A stretch of DNA of 64,000 nt from the NCBI GenBank assembly GCA_030062745.1, contig CP099847.1, positions 25,158,923-25,222,922 on the forward strand, given 5' to 3'. The position numbers and the translations under genes were made by a program. Positions 55,001 to 61,000 of this stretch are shown piece by piece. The notes under the pieces were generated by a model. It had not been told where the DNA came from. It was given only the letters and a program-made list of their open reading frames with translations, and made no database searches. Origin of the DNA: Capitulum mitella. Taxonomy: Eukaryota > Arthropoda > Thecostraca > Pollicipedomorpha > Pollicipedidae. Each line of letters starts with the position of its first letter. Within the stretch, counting starts at the first letter, position 1.

Positions 55001-58000
55001 GTCTCAAATTGAGTGTGCCCGGATCCCCGACAGGTGCTGGGCCAGCCAGGGTCATTAGGCCGGTGTAATGGCCCTCATTACGCGGCGCCCATCGCACCCT
55101 GTGTGACGTCACTCGCCAGACCCCGTCACAGCCGGACGACCCAGGCGCGGTGATGCGGCCAGGGGACAACAGAGGTCACTCCGGGGACGACAAAGGCCAC
55201 TGCGGGGACGACGTGCAAACGAGCGATTCTGCCGGGTGCTGACAGTTGTACGCACATTGTAAAAGGAAAAAATGGCGCAGATATGTTGACAACGCTACAA
55301 AAAGGTCTGTCGACATAAATTTGTCCAAGAGCTTGCAGAGAGAAAATGTGCAAATTTGTCATTGAATGAAGATGACGCAAGCCGTTAAATGCGCAGTTCA
55401 GTGACCGGCCGGCTGCAATAGGCCGGATCATGGCTGCTTACATGACGTCTGTTGACAGCTCATTTTCCGCCGAAGCTCGTTATCGCCGGCACGTGACGTG
55501 ATGCACCTCGATCTCCTGATCGCTCGAGGAACACCGGTCATTGCAAGGTAGATCAAAAGTCTCTGTTGCAGTGAAAGTTGTCATGCTCTGGCAAAGATCA
55601 AGATTGGGCTTTGGCACAACCGGACGGCGCCGGACACCAAACGTCACGCCTCGCGCTCGCACCACGCGATGACCGCGTTCTCTCATTCCTCTCTGTTTCC
55701 CGCCGACGATTGGAGCGCCGTTCCGCTTCACGCCTCGTTCCCCGGCCATTCCTGGTCGCATTCCGCTGTGCCGGCCAGTGCGCGGCGGTAGTAGGTCGGT
55801 CCCGGTGCAAATCTCAGCCGGGCCGGCGGCCGGGCGGCGCGCTCACGCGCCGACCTCCAGAAATTCGGCAGCGCCGCGCCGGCCTTTTCGATTGCGGCTG
55901 CGAGGAGAGAATCAGACATGGACCATTGAACGGGCCCGGCGCCAGGGGCGGGTCCAGCTCCACTTCCGCGGCCTCGCCGGCATCCGGGTCATCGCCGACC
56001 GATCGCCGCGATCGCGATCACCGGGTCAAACGACGGGAGCGTCAACGCCGACCCGAGCCGCGTCTCGGCACGCCGGCCCCCCTCGGCGACGCCCTGGCCG
56101 CGCCTCTGCGGCCGGATTAACCTTCTCCGGGCACGGCGAACCGTGTCGGCGTCGACAAATGACTCGGGTCGCGGCCAGCGCCGGCCCCGCCGCCGGCCGG
56201 TCGGGCGCCGCCGCACACCGGGATCGGACGAGACCGGCGACCTGACAAAGGCTGCCGCGAGAGTGACACCCGCGGCGCTCCTGAACAGAGCGGCGCCGAG
56301 CCGGCGGTCGTAACGTGCGTGACACGAGAACGCGCGTGAGCGGCGCCGTGACGGGCGGCTGCGCTCCGGTCACGAGTGGGTGGGTCGTGACGGGCGGCGG
56401 GCAGGCCCGGCGTGAATCACACGCGCCGGAGCCGGCGGCCGACCGGCAGTAACGCGGCGGAGCCAGCCGGCTGAACCGCGGCTCCAGATGCCTCTCGACG
56501 TCTGCCGATGTCTCCGGCGGCGGCGCCGTCCCGTCCGCCCGCTCGTGCCGTCCGCTTCCTGTCCGTGCGGCGCGTGCCGCGCGCCTCGTCAGCGGCAGCG
56601 CGCGTGACGTGGGAGGCGTGATCACCCCTTTGAGGGCCGCTGGCCAGGCAAGATGGCCGCGCCACGGCTGACGGCGTGCGCCGCGCAGCCGGCCGTGAAG
56701 CGGACCTGGGAATATTCAGACAGTGACACTGGGCCGTGTCAAACGAATTGTACTGGAAGAATCGAGGACGAGGCCGAGAAATTGAACAAAGTTTTGGGAC
56801 AGGGTCAAAGAGAAGGAGTTTTTGTTCTCAGCTTTACCCTTTCGAGCAGGCCAAACGATCCTTTCTGGCTAATGTTAGCCAATAGCCCTTAGTCACGGCC
56901 GTAAAAGCTACCTCTCACGAAAAGCGATATCGTAAATATCACGTCATCAAGGATGCCAGACTTTTGGTGAAAAGCATGAGAAGGCAAAAGAAGCCGACAC
57001 CGTCCCATGATTCAGCTGAACCCACGGAACGTTTCCTCCATTTTTGCACGTTGTTGATTATTTCCACGTCACAGGAACGTCCAGATTAATATCCAGCAAG
57101 CTCATACAGAAACGCAACAAACTATGTGGCTGAAAAAAGAAACAAGCAATGAATAGTATTAATGGATTGCAGCTGACGTAATGCCGCCGAGGCCGATGAC
57201 ATCGCCTAATGCGTCAGATGCCGGAACAGCTGCCAGGCTTCAGCGTGCAGGCACAAACACGATATTCCTCCCTCCACGAATTGGGACCACGGCCATGTAA
57301 TTAAGCTATTACTGTCGAGTCAGTCTCAGCTAAAAATAAATTACTGGGAGAAACCTGCTCGCATGGATCATAATCAACTTGTTTGCTCCTGTCAGTGACC
57401 AGGAATGCCGCAATCGCATGCCCTGGTGCTTAAATCTGAGTAAAATATGATTCAATATCGCCGCCCTTAGCTTCGTTGTAAATGATCTACGTGCACGAGA
57501 GCAGAGCTGCCGCAAAAAACAAAGACAACCAATACACGCATGACCTGGTCAGCCATTCAAAGCAAAGTTGTGAGCAAGAGAATGACGCCGCCACCCATCA
57601 AAGTTGCAAAGCTGTACCTTCTAGAGGCACCATCAAAGTTGCAGAGCTGTGCATTCCAGAGACAACCAATCAACAACTCAAAATCCATCATGCTTTAAAT
57701 TAAGCTTCTTGCACATAACCAATAAAGGGTCGAGATTGCATGTCTTTAATGTCCACATGATTGGACATTAAAGACATGGATCGCGTTTCAAGTCAGTTGT
57801 GTAGGTTATCCAAGAACGAAGAAACCCAAAGTGATTGCAAGCGCCTTAAAGTTTACAAGCCAAGCCATGTACATCGCACGTTGTCACAGGCATCTTATAT
57901 CGGTCTTTTCTTTGGTATGCATATTCCCGAAGGGGTATGTTCTTGTCACGTCCAGAACTCTGGGACTGTCATTCTGTGAATGAGAAAATGAGAAACTACT

Positions 58001-61000
58001 CCATTCCCACTCTTAACCGGAAAAGCCGTGCCCAACAAATGCATGTGTCGTGTCTCTCTACCTGTTAGTGAGTAAATGTGAAATTCATCCGAGCTTCATT
58101 CCCATTCTCAACCGAGAAGTTGCGTCCGACAGCAACTCTCGGCGCCTCCAGGGCACCGGGTCCCCCCGGGCGGCCGCCGGCCGTAGCGCGGCACCTCCGC
58201 TGTTGACGTGGCCCGGCGCTGCGCTCATCGCTCAGCGCGCGCTCCGGCGGCGGCCGCCGGCGCGCCGCGCCGTAATTGAAAACAACAAAGGAGTGGGCTC
58301 GGCGGCCGGCTCTATTAGCCGACGGTCCGGCGCGGCGGCGCGCCGTGCAGGGCGGTCCCGCGGCCCGGCCCCGCGCCGGGTTTCGCCCAGCTATTGGCCG
58401 CCGGCCGCGGGCGGCGCCGGCGGCGGCGGCGGGGGCGGGGGCGGGCGGCCGGGCGCGGGTCGGGGACCGGCGGAGGCGGCGGCGGGGGCGGGGGCGGGTC
58501 GGCCGGTCGGCGCGGGGCGAGGCGGGCGGTCGGGCGCGGGTCGGGGACCGGCGGAGGCGGCGGTCGTGGCGCGGCCTTGTCCCCGCGCCGGGCCGGAGAC
58601 AGCGCGGCGGTATTTCTTCATCGACGCAGCTGGCGACTAAGCGGGCCTGACGCGACTGGTAAATTACCGGCGTCGGAGCGCCACGAGACGGGCCACTAAT
58701 GGCATCTATCCTACATTAAAGCCAATTAAAGTCGCCGATAATGGCGCCGCACGTCGATTTCCCGATATCACGGCGATGCTTTTGTGGGATCCCGCGGGGC
58801 GGCGTCCAGCAGAGGTCGCGGTCGGCCGGCCGGGGCGGAGGTGGCAGGACGGCCGACACCTGGCCGCGCCGACCTCAGCCCGGCCGGCCCGGCGCCGGGC
58901 CGGGCAGTCCCGCCGGGTCCGCACACTGCAGGCAGGCCGCGGCCGCGCCGGCCGATGGTCCGCAGCTCCGCTGAGGAGTGAGCGCGCCGCGGCGGCGGTG
59001 GGTGCACTCCGCGGCGGCCACCGCTGCTGGTGTGTTTGCATTAGACACGGCTGGCGGCACCGCCTCACAAAGGAGCCGCACCGTTCACCCGACCGCTTCG
59101 CAGACAGCGAATTACGTGTAATTGAGTGAGGCACTTGGTATACCTCTATTAGGTGAATCTGGAATCCCCATAATTATATTTTAAATAAAATACACCCGCC
59201 AATCTTGGAGACATGGAGCTATATAAATGGCCCATAGTTGAGCCAATATCGTTTGTACTGCATCATCTAGAAAGTTGCCCAAGTTCTTGCATGTTTCGCT
59301 CTATTCCCAACGGTGGTGGGAGGCGTCCACGCCTCAGCCGATTGTCCCACATGTACACGTCCCGCATACATAAACACTCATTGTCGGATTAAATTCAACT
59401 CAGATTCGAAACAGATTTGCAGACGGCTTCTCAAACATCGCACATCACACTTGCCAACGCTGTTGCAGTCTGTTTTCATTACGTCTGTCCAATTATCCAG
59501 TCGTCATAACTGACTCCAGCCAGAGCAAGAGGGTACTCAAATTGCTCGTTCGCAAAACAGAACATGCATAACTACCTAAGTGGCACACCTACACCCTACC
59601 TCCTTTATGAGCCATTTTGTTAACTACGTCAACAAACACAAGTGCAACAGAGACCGCATCCTCTTCTCTGTCCAAGCATTTCACCCGAGCCTCCGACAAG
59701 AGCGCTGTAACGAGGTTCCTCTTTTCACGATGACCAAATAGGCACTAAACCCCGGGAATCGCCGCATCTATCCGGAGAGTTACGAGCCCGGCCCCTGGGA
59801 CAAATGTTCGGTCCGTCCCCGTCAGGACGGTGGCATAGCGGCGTAAATCAGCGCTCCGGGCTCTCTCGTCGGCGCTCTCCGTGGCGGGCGGCAAGACACG
59901 TCATAAATCGCCCTGCCAGCCGTCCACAAGCGACCAATCCGCGTTTTTACAGCAGCCAGGCGTCCCGTCGTACGTGAATATCTCGACTGAGCAGCGATGG
60001 AGCGATACATTACCCGAGCCATAAAGTTTATGAGCCGGCGGCGCCGGCGCCGGCACAGGGCGAGCCCGCGAAGGCTCCCGCTGGCTCCAGCGCCGGCCGT
60101 CGCTAATGGCAAAATACACGGTCGGCGGTATAAAAAATCGCCGCACGGTGATGAATAAAGATTAGGGATGGCCGGTCGGCCGGCCCGCGGCGCCGGCCCG
60201 GCCGGAGGAAAAACACACAGGCCGATAATCTGCGCACGCCTCGGGCTCCGAGAAGAAGGCCCCGCCCGAGGAGGACGGTCGTTAGCGCATCTGGAGGAGG
60301 CGGTGGGGACGGCCCGGGACCGCGAGGACCAGAGGAGGATGCCTTAGTGCGGGCCGAGAGATCGCTGAGTCACTCCGTGCTGGACTTGAGAGCCGCGACA
60401 TGTCGGTCTCCTTGAGCACGTCCAAATACGCGTTTGAACAAGTCCGGTGTCAAAAGAGCCCGACTGTAGTGAAAGAGTCATTATCCAGCTTCGGGCTATA
60501 AAAAGCCAAATTATAAATGGTAATTACAGTGGATGAATCGGAGATATATCAATCGCGTAAAACTGGGGCGTGCGAGATGCTAATTTCGCCTCTCAGTCTT
60601 ACGCAGCGTCTGTCGAACTGGCGATTAACTTGGAAAAAGGAGGATTGACGGATCGTCGTACTTCGCTTTTCCCACGCCTAATGGGGTTAGAGATCTGATA
60701 CGTTCCAAGACTGTAAATAAAGAGATGACTGTGATTATCTAGACGAAACCGAACGGAAAGAGCCAACAGAGGACTACACAAAAAGCGCGTTGGGATAGAG
60801 CTGATCGTCTGTCTCACCATAAAGGTGATATGAGCTCACGCAAACACAGTCGAGCACAGCAGAGTCCGTGACGGACACGGCAGCCCGACGGGCCGGGCCG
60901 GCCAGAACGGATCGCCTGGCCCGGCCCGGCCCGCGAGACCAGGCCGCCGGCCGGGCGCGGGTCACCGGACGACACCAGGTCGCCGCCTAACCCGGTCAGG

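Noticed and set aside
56653-56892. A 79-codon + strand ORF starting [12 protein letters not shown]
   Set aside because: It starts in a CpG island with a YY1-like site, but no splice donor, homology or coding periodicity was evident.
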